Source: Turritopsis dohrnii (lineage: Eukaryota > Cnidaria > Hydrozoa > Anthoathecata > Oceaniidae). Taken from it: 64,000 bases of DNA. The stretch covers positions 1,364,001 to 1,428,000 of the forward strand of contig BQMF02000018.1 of assembly GCA_027922465.2 (NCBI GenBank). The letters are read 5' to 3'. The notes beneath the pieces are model-generated. The model had not been told where the DNA came from, ran no database searches, and saw only the letters and a program-made list of their open reading frames with translations. Below, piece after piece: positions 50,121-60,830 of the stretch. The position numbers and the translations under genes are program-made. Positions within the stretch are counted from its first letter, which is position 1. The number at the start of each line of letters is the position of its first letter.

Positions 50121-50783
50121 TAAAAGCGTCATAAGCCCAATTTCGTGTGCCCTTCGTGAAGGCTCACGAAAATACAACACGAAACAACGAAGCATTCCAT
50201 CCCAAACATCCCACTGGCTACTACCATATAATGTTTTGACGCTATAGATACCGTAATCATGGCAATTAAAGATCGGTTTGAACAGCCAAGTTTCCAATTC
50301 TTCTCGACCATCGAGCAGTTGCTGATCAAAGCTATCAAATCTGAACCGCATACGGAAGAATTGGAGGCACTAAACGAGTACAAAGATGACATTGATGTTT
50401 CGGCTTTACCTGCAGAGCTCCAGATCTTACGAACAATATTTACAAACGAATCGGTTTCTCATTTCGAGGAGGTTAAAAACAAACTTGGCGGATTGGACAA
50501 AACAGAGAGAGCGCTCATAGGAAACGTAACCAAAATGATGAAACTAGTTCTTGTTGGTGCTGCTACAAGTCCCACCCCTGAGTGTTCTTTCTCATTGGCA
50601 CGAAGATTAAAAACGTGGCTCCGATCCACTATGTTGCAAAAGCGCTTTATTGCATTGGCAATATTGTCCTTTCACAAGCAGCTTGTTGATAACATATCAT
50701 TGGTAGATGTTGCTAATGAATTTGCTGACTCAAAATCAATGAGAAAAAATGTCTTTGGTAGATTTATTGAATCTGATTTGTAA

Positions 50784-52536
50784 GTAAGTAAGTAACCGTG
50801 AGTTTAAAGTCCTTGAGCTTCCATCCATCATGGCTGATTCTTCTGCCCGCCAACTTGATGTTATATGACTATACTGTAATTTTAATCATCACGTTAAGAA
50901 AGTAGAAAATAATTGAAAAAATCATTGTTTTTATAAAATTTAATTTTTATACGGCTTATTGTTATTCCTAAAAATGGAATTTTGTGTATTCGATTACGTC
51001 TGTTAGGTTTATGTCCGTCAAACTAAAGAAAAGAATTTCAAAAATTTCTTCTTGCCGCCAACCATGGTGGCCTTAAGTAAACCTAAGTTCGTCTCCTTTT
51101 TTTGGCCCCTCCACTTTTGAAATCGTTGCGTGGGCCTTGGTTAATGACAGTGTGTACTGTATACAGTGTGTTTCATAATGTTGGAAACGGAAATTTTAAA
51201 GCTGTTTTTTTAAATGCCGAATTTCAAAATAATTTTCAAAATCAATGGAAAGCCATTTTTAAGTGCTTTCAGCTAGTATATTTTTGTGAAAAATGAAAAA
51301 GTGATTTTTGAAAAAATAAGGAAAATGTCTTGGAAAAATGTAATTAAATTTTTAATTTAGCCACCGATGAAAAATTGGCGAGATTTGCAAAAATCAAGAT
51401 TTTTTTACACGAAACTATTTGTTCTACACAATTTTCTAAAACTATCCTGAGAAGATTTTCACCCCGGCAAGATGGGACAAAATTTTCATGTGCAAATGTA
51501 AAAACTGCCCCTAATCAATTTTCTTCCCGCCCTGCCAATATAGAAAGCTACACATGATCCGCCTCTAATTTACACGCCAGTAGGTACATTGAGCAAATTT
51601 CGGCGATGTTTAAGGATCTCTTCGTAAATACTAGATATGTTATGGTTTATACTTCCAATTATCATTCCTGGTTTTAACCAGCTGTATTTCCTGATAATTT
51701 CTTAAGTGTCTATTTTTCCACAGTAGAAAACGGCAAATTTAAAAATTTATGATTCAACTGTTAACTTGATAACGAATCGACTTTGAAACTCCAAAGCTGC
51801 GATGAAGCTTAAATTGTGATTCATCAGGACTCCCTAAAGCTTCATGCTTGGAAATTTTACAAATGAAAGACAACGTATTCTTTTCCCTGGCACTTTCCTA
51901 AATTGTGATATTTTGATAAAATCCAGTTCAATAATAATTCTAATATTTAAATCTGCATCTTGTGTTTATTGGAGACCCTGGGAAGATTAAATAGAATATA
52001 GAATAATATTGAAGTCGTGTATAATCGAGATATGCTCAATCGAAAATCTTTACGGGATTGTTTCATATAAACGAGATCCCTATGAACAACCAAGATTAAG
52101 TCCGACATGTACATATGAGTTCAAAAAAGATGTCTGGGGAGAGTCCTGGGAACTAACACAAGCATACTGAACCAATAAAATGGCGCAAACATTAAGCCTA
52201 TATTTCAAACTTGAATTTCATTTTTGTTGCTCGAACAAGTTTGTTATGGGAAAACAAAATTAAATTTGTAAATAAAATCGTTTTGTTATTACAGTTATCC
52301 AACTGTTAATGTTTTGTTCCATCGGCTTTACACTTGAGCATTTTAATGACAAACCTGCACAGTTGAATCCCGCAAATCTTCAGAAATATTGTAGGCCAAG
52401 GATAATCTCTTTGATACAAAAATTTACATTCGTTTTTATTGAATGTTTTAAATTATTTAAATTTACTGAACTATAGTTAAAATACTAAAAGAAAAATGAA
52501 AAAGTTTTCGTGGTGAAATCGTTTTCTTCGTTTAAC
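50784..52536. other. Intergenic between the hAT relic and dystroglycan-like gene 2
   Basis: No supported gene. The motif ACAGTGTGTTTCA-AA-GTTGG near 51163 also occurs at about 49007, just before the hAT relic, and may mark a repeat flank. The promoter of the gene at 52537 should lie at the right end. Confidence 0.45.
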
Positions 52537-54675
52537 ATGTTACAAATATGGTTGTTCTGTCAGTGTTTCCTGCAAGCATTAAGCTCAGAGCTAGCGAATC
52601 ATAACCGTAATATGACGAATACAAGTGACTCTCTACAGGTCACAAACACGAAAGATGTTAACATTGAACAGGTTGCAATAGTGAACCCAACAGCGGTTAA
52701 CGTCAATGAAGAGATTGACACCATGAACATCATTACAGGTCAAGTGTTTCGTTACATCATTCCATTACACCTAGTTCCGGCGCGACGGATATTTTTGACG
52801 GAGGGCTTGACGTTTCAATTACGAACCATTGACGATCATCCACTATATAAGAACGCTTGGTTAAAATACGATTTAGAGGAGAAAGAAATTGTCGGCTTTC
52901 CATTACAAGGTAATGAAGGAATCTCAACATTTCTTCTAATTGCTATGATATCAAATCAACCAGTTTCCGAAAAGTACAAATTAACTTTGAACGTCGCTCT
53001 TGATCAAACAGATTACCTTCATAAAGTTATCTTTAAGCTAAGTCCTCGGTCAGTCCGCAAAATCATCATGGAATTAAAAGTTCGTTTAAACTTTGTTGGA
53101 CTCCTCGTATCATACCTTAGGTCTGCTGGTATTTTAATAAACGAGCAGAACCTTGTAATAACGGATCTAAACCCCAGTTCAGGTAGCTTGGCTTGGTCGA
53201 TTACCAGCTACAGTACTAGCATATGCAGCAATGACATCAATGAAAAATTGCTGCCTGGTTTGGTGATCGGTAGAAAACCAAACGCTAGACTACAAGCCGT
53301 TCTGGATGTTCAGTTTCATATAAAAAATGTTCAAGTTCAGCTGAAGGAGCCATGTTACTACCGCCTCGATAGCTCAGACGAAGATAATTCGTTATCTTAT
53401 GTCAGTGCAATGGTTGTCTCGATTATTGTGGTCGTATTAATCAGCCCTATCATAATTGCTTTTATTGTGAAATATTATTTTCGAAGAAAACAACAGTTAT
53501 CATCTTCTCCACGCCCAACTTACGCCAACAGCGGTGTGGCGCCGCCTGTAAACCACATTGAGAATAATAATGAGAGTAGTGAAGATGAGAGTGAAGATGA
53601 AATTTCGCCGACAATACACTTGAAATATCGATGGGATACATCTACTATAGACAGATCAGCTTCAAAAAGAGTTGAAATGCAGATTGCTGAGAAAGGTGAT
53701 ACATCAAAATACAGGCTAAAAAGAAGAAATAACGCCGATGACGTCATTGAACGTCGTGAGATCAAAAGGGAGTCTTCACAGCAACAGAATAGTATTCACT
53801 CAACCATTGCAAACAAATTCGATGGATTCACTTCTCAAATTACAAAAGCTTTCCGACTGAAGACTCCATCAAACGAAAGCCAGGGCAACACATCAACACC
53901 TCTTGTCAAAGGAGAGAGAGACAATATTCGTTGGAAAAGATCTCAATTGCAAAAACTGAAGAAGTTTAAAGCATACGAAGCCTCTTTGGATCAACCCTCT
54001 CATCACCTTCGTAACCAGTCTCAGTACATAGAGGATGAAGTATTTCCAACACACTACAAGAAAACACACATTCAAGACGCCAATTCACAAACAAATCCTT
54101 CGATTGATGTATTAACAAATATTATGACGTCTGCGATCAATAAATTTGCCTCCCTGTTACAAAAACCAGGCGATGCATCAGCCTCTACCAGTAACGGGAG
54201 GAGTTACCCTTTTACAGGAAATGATATTCCAGCAAGTAGCCATCATATAAATGAAGAGATATTTTCCAATGATGATGCCGATAATATTTCTTACATTAAT
54301 GTTCCGGCACTGGAAGGATATTATGATCGTGAAAATATTTCTCTACATCATCAACAATGCAATAGAAACGAGGTGCGATTTTTCTCGGATGATCGCAGCC
54401 CAAACACACACGGGTACTGCCACATGTGTCACCGACAAGATACATGTTACACACATGTATATCGTGATGTTGACAACTTTGAAGCAACTGAAAGCCATAC
54501 CAGGTCGGTTGTATCCGACAAACCATCATGGCAGCGTCGCGACGACTTCATATCTTGTCGGTTTGGAAAATTTGAAGAAAGTTTCCAAGAAGCTAACGTA
54601 GACTATGTCCATTTTTATGAAAAGGAGTTTCATGGAGAAGGTCAAAATGAAAAACAAATGTATGGAGAAGAATGA
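52537..54675 (+). CDS. Dystroglycan-like single-pass membrane protein 2 (intronless coding region)
   Basis: A 712-residue frame with start MLQIWLFCQCFLQALSSE as a signal peptide (the frame is open a little further 5' but without ATG). A cadherin-like domain follows (TGQVFRYIIPLHLV, WLKYDLEEKEIVGFPLQGNEG). Then an S72/SEA-like domain of dystroglycan type: HKVIFKLS, SSGSLAWSI (compare RGSIVVEWT), FHIKNVQVQLKEPC before the membrane. The membrane helix is about VSAMVVSIIVVVLISPIIIA, followed by the basic stop KYYFRRKQ. The ~390-residue tail is disordered with acidic (SSEDESEDE) and His/Cys-rich (YCHMCHRQDTCYTH) patches. The Gly-Ser autocleavage site is replaced (KEPC) and no PPPY end is seen. It is a paralogue in layout, but not close in sequence, of the gene at 44034-46850. 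Confidence 0.75.
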   Translation: MLQIWLFCQCFLQALSSELANHNRNMTNTSDSLQVTNTKDVNIEQVAIVNPTAVNVNEEIDTMNIITGQVFRYIIPLHLVPARRIFLTEGLTFQLRTIDDHPLYKNAWLKYDLEEKEIVGFPLQGNEGISTFLLIAMISNQPVSEKYKLTLNVALDQTDYLHKVIFKLSPRSVRKIIMELKVRLNFVGLLVSYLRSAGILINEQNLVITDLNPSSGSLAWSITSYSTSICSNDINEKLLPGLVIGRKPNARLQAVLDVQFHIKNVQVQLKEPCYYRLDSSDEDNSLSYVSAMVVSIIVVVLISPIIIAFIVKYYFRRKQQLSSSPRPTYANSGVAPPVNHIENNNESSEDESEDEISPTIHLKYRWDTSTIDRSASKRVEMQIAEKGDTSKYRLKRRNNADDVIERREIKRESSQQQNSIHSTIANKFDGFTSQITKAFRLKTPSNESQGNTSTPLVKGERDNIRWKRSQLQKLKKFKAYEASLDQPSHHLRNQSQYIEDEVFPTHYKKTHIQDANSQTNPSIDVLTNIMTSAINKFASLLQKPGDASASTSNGRSYPFTGNDIPASSHHINEEIFSNDDADNISYINVPALEGYYDRENISLHHQQCNRNEVRFFSDDRSPNTHGYCHMCHRQDTCYTHVYRDVDNFEATESHTRSVVSDKPSWQRRDDFISCRFGKFEESFQEANVDYVHFYEKEFHGEGQNEKQMYGEE

Positions 54676-54797
54676 ATACGAGGCTGAACACTAAACGGTT
54701 TATGATTAATTTTCTTTCTATCTGCTTATAGCATATATACCATAGAAAATTTCTTATTGAATGTAAGAATTCTTGGAGCATTAAATTAAAGTAGCTG

Positions 54798-55497
54798 CTA
54801 AGGCGGCGTCGCTCGCCGCCCATATTCAGCCTGGGTTGAGTTCACGAAAGTTCATGGCCAATATCGCAAACCCCCCAAAACGTCAGTTATCTCTATTGGT
54901 TACCGAGATAATTTTCCCTAAACGTCGCATTCGATTAAGGTTACAATGGTTTCACACTGACGTCGCACAAAATACAATAAAACAATCTCTTCACAACCCA
55001 ATCTACCTAACGGAGAATCGGCTATTAATACATAGACTAGCCGCCAAGAAGGCGGTGTCGCTCGCCGCCATGTCCAGCCTACGTAGAGTTCACGAAAAAT
55101 TAAATTAAAGAATGGGAAATGATAAGTGTACCCATGATGTAGAGCTTAGAAAAGCTGGTCAGAAAAATGTATAGGATCATTTCGCTACGACCAACCGTTA
55201 CGGAAATATCGTCGATCAAAATTTTTTATGACGTCATAGACCCGTCCCCAACAAAAATTAGACCCAAATTTTTTTGTGACCCCCTTGCCTGCATCGCGGA
55301 CCCTAAAAAACGTCAGTTATCCTTATTGGTTACCGAGATAATTTTCCCTAAACGTCGCGTTCTATTTGGGTCTCAATACAATGGTTTCACACTGACGTCG
55401 CACAAAATAAAATAAAATAGTTACTTTCACAACTCATCTGCCATTTTGCGTGACAGACAAACAAACAAACAGAGAATCGGCTATTAATATATAGAAG
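54798..55497. repeat. Two tandem copies of a GC-punctuated dispersed-type repeat
   Basis: Both copies open with GGCGG-C/T-GTCGCTCGCCGCC (hairpin-forming; about 54801 and 55052), share a block ACGTCAGTTATC...TTGGTTACCGAGATAATTTT (about 54880 and 55311), TGGTTTCACACTGACGTCGC, and close with GAGAATCGGCTATTAAT (about 55014 and 55472). The first copy is shorter, lacking a ~190-bp block with ATGACGTCAT. The 3' end of each copy resembles ends of non-LTR or Helitron-like repeats, but the class is open. It starts about 120 bases after the stop of the dystroglycan-like gene 2. Confidence 0.7.
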
Positions 55498-55544
55498 TAT
55501 TTGAATACTAGTCAAAATCAGAATATTGAAATGTATATGAAAAC

Positions 55545-56005
55545 ACTTTCCGACTTAACTTTTTTTGCCGATTTTTTTTATTTATTTATTTATTTATTTT
55601 TTTGCCCAGAACTACTTGCCAAACTATTTTTCTTCTCTGGGTTGCCAATTCTTATCAAGTGCTTTTTTCAGTAGTATGAAAACAAAATTTTCAGTAAAAG
55701 CAAACAAGTATTTAAGAATAGAATAATGAAAATACACAACTGAAAAAAAAAACTGTTATTGAAATTGACTAATTTACCTAATCTTTCTTTTTGGTGTTGT
55801 ATTTTATTTCTTAAAAAAACTTTCAAACTATCCAAACTTTCTTCGTCATTTTTTGTCTTGGAAATTGGTCGGCAAAAAGTGACTAAACTCGAAAATTTAA
55901 TCGGCAAAAAGTGACTAAATTTTGTCCAAGTGACTAATTTTTTTTGTCGACCTTTTATTTTTGCCGACTAACATTTTTGCCGACTTTTTTTTACCGATAA
56001 GGTAT
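55545..56005. mobile_element. ACCTTATCGGTAAAAAAAGTC inverted-repeat family, copy 1
   Basis: The right end GCCGACTTTTTTTTACCGATAAGGTAT is intact; the left end is decayed. The core, on the minus strand, encodes SLDSLKVFLRNKIQHQKERL between an acceptor-like and a donor-like signal. Much of the flank is made of GCCGAC/GTCGGC and AAAGTGACTAAA units. Confidence 0.7.
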
Positions 56006-57617
56006 TTGATGAACTAGTAGAAATTAAAATTAAAATCATTAAACAATTAGAGAAACATAAGTAACTGGGAGTTTTAATTCCTTAGGCTTCAGTTTGTAAA
56101 GGTTCGCTCATCTACCTGCCGACTTGCACAACTAGTTGACTTACTGCAAGGGTCGCCGAAGGGTCTGTTACAAAAGTATTAGCATTTTGTCCATCCGACA
56201 CGATAACTGTTTGTTTCAATATTTTTCGACTTGTAGAAATCATATTTTGGAATTCTGTAAAGTCTAAGTTAGTATACTTTCGAAAAACCTTTGCTTGATA
56301 TTGTATCATAGACGTGCTGTTTTTTCAGACCCCGAAGTTGCTCACCAAATGACTGACCTATTCTAAACCACTCTCAATGCTGTTTTGTTTTGATAATAAA
56401 TAGAGCCAAAGAAATAGTAATTAATATTACCAGATTGGCTTGTATAGGCTCCATTCATATGATGTAAACAAAACTTAAGTTCTTCATAATCGGGGAACTT
56501 GTAAGGTTTCTGAATTCAAATCGTGATGCCCTGGACGTACTTTTGGAGTGTTAGATAGAAACACTAAAAAAATCGAGTCGTATGGGGATTCAGTTTTATG
56601 CCATAGGTCCGTAAGGACGGCGGGATGTTTTAATGAAGCAATACCTGAAAATGTTCCACAAAAAATTCAAAGGTTTAACAGAAAGTCTTTTTAACATTAT
56701 TCCATGAAACATCCTTTCATCTCCGTATATAAGGTTGTTTCACACGAGACAATATTTGATTAGAATTTATTCTTTCATAGATTAAGTTACAAAATATCAG
56801 GTTATGTCCTTTCAAATAAAACGTAATCTACTTTTAAATGTTTGATATGTAAAAGCTTCCAAAATTCGCAGGTTGTGTTCCTTCATTAGAACTTACATTG
56901 CGTTATTGGTAGAGTCTCGCAGACTCTAAATCACAGACTAATTGCCATTTCGGCCGGAGTAGTAGTAGGAGTAGGAGTCCACGGGTGTTTTAATACGGTA
57001 TTCGCTATCGCTGCTACCGTAATAAAACCGATAAACATTTTCAAACTTCAAACTTTGCAAACTTGACTTGACTTATACTTGTAATCTTTAAGGTTTTAAG
57101 GTGTATTTATAAACAAGAAGCCGCTTGACTTGAAGACTTCAGGACCTGTCACAATGACACATATCTACTCTCAACAATACAAAATCGTCGAATTGTCCAA
57201 TTTTTGTTAAATCTGACAAAATGACTGGCAAATTCGAAATCAGCACCTTTCAATTGAGGAGACCCGTGCAAATGTTTAAGAAATTTGGTCAACGGAACTT
57301 GCAAATGTGGCCGAAATTGCAAATTTGTCAACGATGTCGTATAAAAGCTACACATTATTGTTCATAACTTGTAGTAGTAGTATGAGGAAGAAGAGGAGGG
57401 GGACGGGTATTTTAAATTCTTTAATCCACCACGGGTGTCCTAAAGTCAATTATATAATGTTACGAATGTATCCTTTCTCGTTTATAAAATATGAAATGTG
57501 GAGATGGAAACAGTATTGTGGAGATATATCTGTAGCATATTTTGCCTACAAACCCATTGGGCTTTGGGGTCCTCGGTGCCAAAATAAACGATGAATCGAT
57601 CTTTGCACATCATACTC
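56006..57617. other. Intergenic with scattered repeats
   Basis: No supported gene. About 57160-57265 carries a reverse-orientation relative of the 128-bp repeat seen at 49823-50120. Short frames such as 57307-57594 show no domain. A GTAGTAG run lies at about 56959. Confidence 0.45.
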
Positions 57618-58223
57618 TACCTTATCGGTAAAAAAAGTCAGCAAAAAGTGACTAAATTTTGGCTAGGTGACTTTCTTGCCGACTAAAATTTTTGCCGACT
57701 TTTTTTTGCCAACCAAATTTTTTTGCTGACTTTTTTTTACCGACTTTTTTTTGTTGTTGTTGTCGTTGGCAAAAACTACTTGCCAAACTACTTTTTGCCG
57801 ATTTTTCTTCTCTCTGTGTTCCCAATTCTTATCAGGGGTTTTTTCGGTAGTATGAAAATGTAATTGAAATCAAATTGTATGAAGAAAAACAAGCGCTGCC
57901 AGGACAAACACAAACTGAACAAGAACAAAAGAAGGGTCAAGAAGAACAAAATAACGAAAATACACAAATGAAGAAAAAAACTGTTATTGAAATTGATTAA
58001 TTAACCTAATTTACCTAACCTTTCTTTTTTGTGTTGTATTTTATTTCTTAAAAAAACTTTCAAATTATCCAAACTTTCTTCGTCATTTTTTGTCTTGGAA
58101 ATTGGTCGGCAAAAAGTGACTAAACTCGAAAATTTAATCGGCAAAAGGCAGCTAAATTTTGTCCAAGTGACTAATTTTTTTGCCGACTAACATTTTTGCC
58201 GACTTTTTTTACCGATAAAGTAT
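57618..58223. mobile_element. ACCTTATCGGTAAAAAAAGTC inverted-repeat family, copy 2 (longest)
   Basis: Bounded by TACCTTATCGGTAAAAAAAG and its complement TTTTTTTACCGATAAAGTA. On the minus strand the same core peptide appears with small changes (LKVFLRNKIQHKKERL). On the plus strand, after an acceptor-like TTTTTTCGGTAG at about 57849, a Q/E-rich frame (EEKQALPGQTQTEQEQKKGQ) runs to a stop near 58000; it is absent from the other two copies. Confidence 0.75.
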
Positions 58224-58378
58224 TCCCCTGAAATATGCATGCGCCTTAACCCGTGGAAAAGAATGAATACATCATAAGATGGTCAATTACGGTATGGCTA
58301 TCTTTATTATCACTCTGAAATAATACACTTAACGTTATATTTTTGTCACCATGTAACACTGCTTGTCATCATATAACA

Positions 58379-58878
58379 CAGTCGACTCTCGGTATCTCAA
58401 ACTTTTTGCTAGACCCTTGGACACTATACGCAGTTGTTTGGTCCCAAATGCTCTCGATATCTCCAACAATATTTCCGATCCCCTGGCTGATTTTCTCTCA
58501 TTATCTCGAACTTTCGCCAAAACGTTCAGAAATTCAGGGCGTGATTTTCGCGTTTCTGGAAGTTTTGATTAAATTCCATTTTTCTAAATTCGAATTTTCG
58601 AAAAGTATATGAATCCAGTTATTTTTGAAAGATTATTGATTATTTCTACTCAAGGCGAAAACATGAAGCAAATCTGTAATAGACATTGAAAGACCAAAAG
58701 TTCGGTGTCCCAAAAAACACAATATCAACTTGGGTTAAGAATAAAAACAAATTATCGACCTCGGTGGCACAAAATCAAATCGAAAGAAGTTCATACCCCT
58801 TTCTCGATGTCTTGAACTCTCGATATATCGAACTTTTCTTTCAGTTTCCTGAGAGTTCGAGATATCGAGAGTCGACTG
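58379..58878 (+). mobile_element. Tigger/pogo-type DNA transposon remnant
   Basis: Terminal inverted repeats CAGTCGACTCTCGGTATCTC and its complement GAGATATCGAGAGTCGACTG flank about 500 bp; the right flank has TA and the left CA (decayed target TA). Inside, at about 58686-58756, the plus strand reads KFGVPKNTISTWVKNKNKL, the first helix-turn-helix of Tigger/CENP-B-like transposases. The DDE domain is missing, so the copy is non-autonomous. Confidence 0.88.
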
Positions 58879-59225
58879 TAAGGTCCTTTTATGAGATGTT
58901 TGCATGGGACTTCAACCCCATTCCCACATTTATTTTCTCTTTAAGCAGGGATATGGATAAGCGCTTTAACACATCCCTGCTTTAGCCAATTACCTCAGGT
59001 TTCATAGTACCTTCACACAAAAGTGTGTAGAAGTATAATACTTTGATGTACCACACGGAGAGTCAAGGAGGAAAATGAAGAGATGTGATGATGATGACAC
59101 TAATATAATTGGCTTGTAGTTTGAAATATTTCCTTTCTACATAGAGAGATATGTAAACAAAAATTATTTCTTCACTCATTTTTGTTAGGAAGTCAGAAAA
59201 GGATGTATTCCTTGTTTTTCTTTTC

Positions 59226-59492
59226 TTGAATGTACTTGATAAGAGGGAGCAGTGCCCTCATCCAAGGGAATTTGGTAAATATGGCCGTGATAGGATTGTA
59301 CCGGAGCAGTGGGTTTTCGGGGTTACGAGGCAACAACAAAACAGGGATTTCTTGTCCCAACAACAGGGCAATGCAGTTACCCTTCTGATACCATCACATA
59401 ACAGGGGATTCGTCCCGGCACTGAAATATGTATTAACATGTAGGCTGCGTACAACAATCTGCAAAGGAGGGTTATCAACAACAGACTGTTAA
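59226..59492 (+). pseudogene. Degenerate Merlin/ISXO2-like transposase fragment
   Basis: The peptide YGRDRIVPEQWVFGVTRQ matches the first strand of the ISXO2-like/Merlin DDE domain (typically RGR-VV-x-QWVFGG-CRE). The following Q-rich part, then ALKYVLTCRLRTTI, aligns only loosely, and no second acidic motif follows. It is a short decayed piece. Confidence 0.6.
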
Positions 59493-59549
59493 CATGCTTA
59501 CAACTTCGTCTTTACCAACACTATAGTCACACCAGATCACGTACAGGCA

Positions 59550-59852
59550 ATACCTTATCGGTAAAAAAAAGTCAGCAAAAAAATTAGTCCGTTCACAGTC
59601 TTTTGCCGACTAAATTTTTGAGTTTAGTCACTTTGCCGACCAATTTTCAAGACAAAAAATGACGAAGAAAGTTTGGATAGTTTGAAAGTTTTTTTAAGAA
59701 ATAAAATACAACACCAAAAAGAAAGATTAGGTAAATTAGTCAATTTCAATGACAGTTTTTTTTTTCAGTTGTGTATTTTCATTATTCTATTCTTAAATAT
59801 TTGTTTGCTTTTACTGAAAATTTTTGCCGACTTTTTTTTTACTGATAAGGTA
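59550..59852. mobile_element. ACCTTATCGGTAAAAAAAGTC inverted-repeat family, copy 3 (shortest)
   Basis: About 303 bp with good ends (ATACCTTATCGGTAAAAAAA and ACTGATAAGGTAT). It is inverted relative to copies 1 and 2: the core peptide SLDSLKVFLRNKIQHQKERL lies on the plus strand at about 59665-59733, again between an acceptor-like TTTTCAAG and a donor-like TTAG|GTAAATT. Confidence 0.8.
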
Positions 59853-59929
59853 TATGGCAAAGAAGTAAGAACAGATGGAATATATGCTATTTAAGTCTTT
59901 GGCAATTGCTGATGGTAACGAATTAAACA

Positions 59930-60328
59930 CTACCGTAATTTTCTTCTAGATTCAGATGTCATTCTGGGTATAACCAATTTGATGTTGCCTCTGGTGCCAA
60001 TGGAATGATCAATCATCTTGTAGTTCGAAATTTCGTCACTGTTGATTGCTTTAAATACGAGAGAAATTTTACGTTTTAACTGAGTTTTCCACGATGGCCA
60101 AAGCTTCGTAGTTCCAACAATTTGCTTTGCCCTTCTCAGAAGCGACTCAAAGTTTCTCGTCCAGCTATTACTCAGACCACTAAGTATCGGGCGGCAGTAG
60201 AAGAATAACGCGTGTATCGTGGAATTGAAGATCGTGTCAGCTACATAAGGTGGTATTTTGTGACGGATGTTCTTCTGTAGTTTGATACGAGAGCTGATGG
60301 GCCTGTCTGAAAATTGATCATCACTCAC
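59930..60328 (-). pseudogene. LINE (non-LTR retrotransposon) reverse-transcriptase C-terminal fragment
   Basis: A 132-residue frame reading HALFFYCRPILSGLSNSW, FESLLRRAKQIVG, then WKTQLKRKISLVFKAIN and a basic end. This order is typical of the region after the catalytic core of LINE ORF2 (Y-C-x-P-I-L, LQRRA-x-R-I-V). The catalytic YADD part is missing, as expected of a 5'-truncated copy. Confidence 0.7.
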
Positions 60329-60399
60329 CTTGAAAAAACAATGTCTAATTCTTCAAAGTATATTAATCTATTGTAACGATTAATCACATTTTTGATTGA

Positions 60400-60830
60400 A
60401 TTTGAAGCCAAAAAAAATTTTTCCGTCCGATAAGTATATTAGACATTCCATCTGACATTTAATAACGTTATTATTTTAACTTGATAGAAACGGGTATTGC
60501 CAAACTAAAAAGATTTGAATTATTGTTCAAAATACAGTATAATACTCTAGCAATAAACATATAGTTTTTTTTCCTTCTAACTATGTCCCGTTTCGATAGA
60601 ATCAAGTATGGATTCTAAAAATTTAAAATGGTAATTTTACCGATTCCGTCTGACATTAAAATAAAAACTCCAAATATTCCCCCCTGTAATAAATAGGTAT
60701 TTGTAAATTTAGTCAAACAAAATAGACCTATAACCGACTCACTAACGCATGAAAGCTTTTCTCTTATCGGTAATTTTCTATTGCCATCAGAATTATCGAT
60801 TTTTCCGTCCGACATTTAATGGGTTTATAT
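60400..60830. repeat. Cluster of TCCGTC(C/T)GACATTTAA motifs
   Basis: Relatives of TTTTCCGTCCGACATTTAAT occur at about 60421, 60452, 60644 and 60805, and TATCGGTAA/ATTTTACCGAT-type motifs on both strands. It is probably a decayed inverted-repeat element. No credible protein. Confidence 0.4.

Larger units (their letters stand above)
49012..50783 (+). pseudogene. Broken hAT transposase (zinc-finger MYM/DUF4371-like)
   Basis: Pieces of an hAT transposase appear in order in shifting frames. 49012-49266 carries GVATQLKKEQPKAIITHCHEH (RNase-H-like core, H-x-LSLAVKD). About 49250-49560 reads YSPKREKILASL, CPTHWAVRASCF and, after a frameshift, ERYEVLQELWK. 50259-50783 carries the C-terminal dimerisation region with SPTPECSFSLARRLKTWL, RSTM and LVDVANEF. 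Frameshifts and an inserted 128-bp tandem repeat (49823-50120) break it. The last part is an intact frame of about 174 residues. Confidence 0.85.

Noticed and set aside
57149..57355. Minus-strand 68-residue frame
   Set aside because: It coincides with a copy of the 128-bp repeat family.
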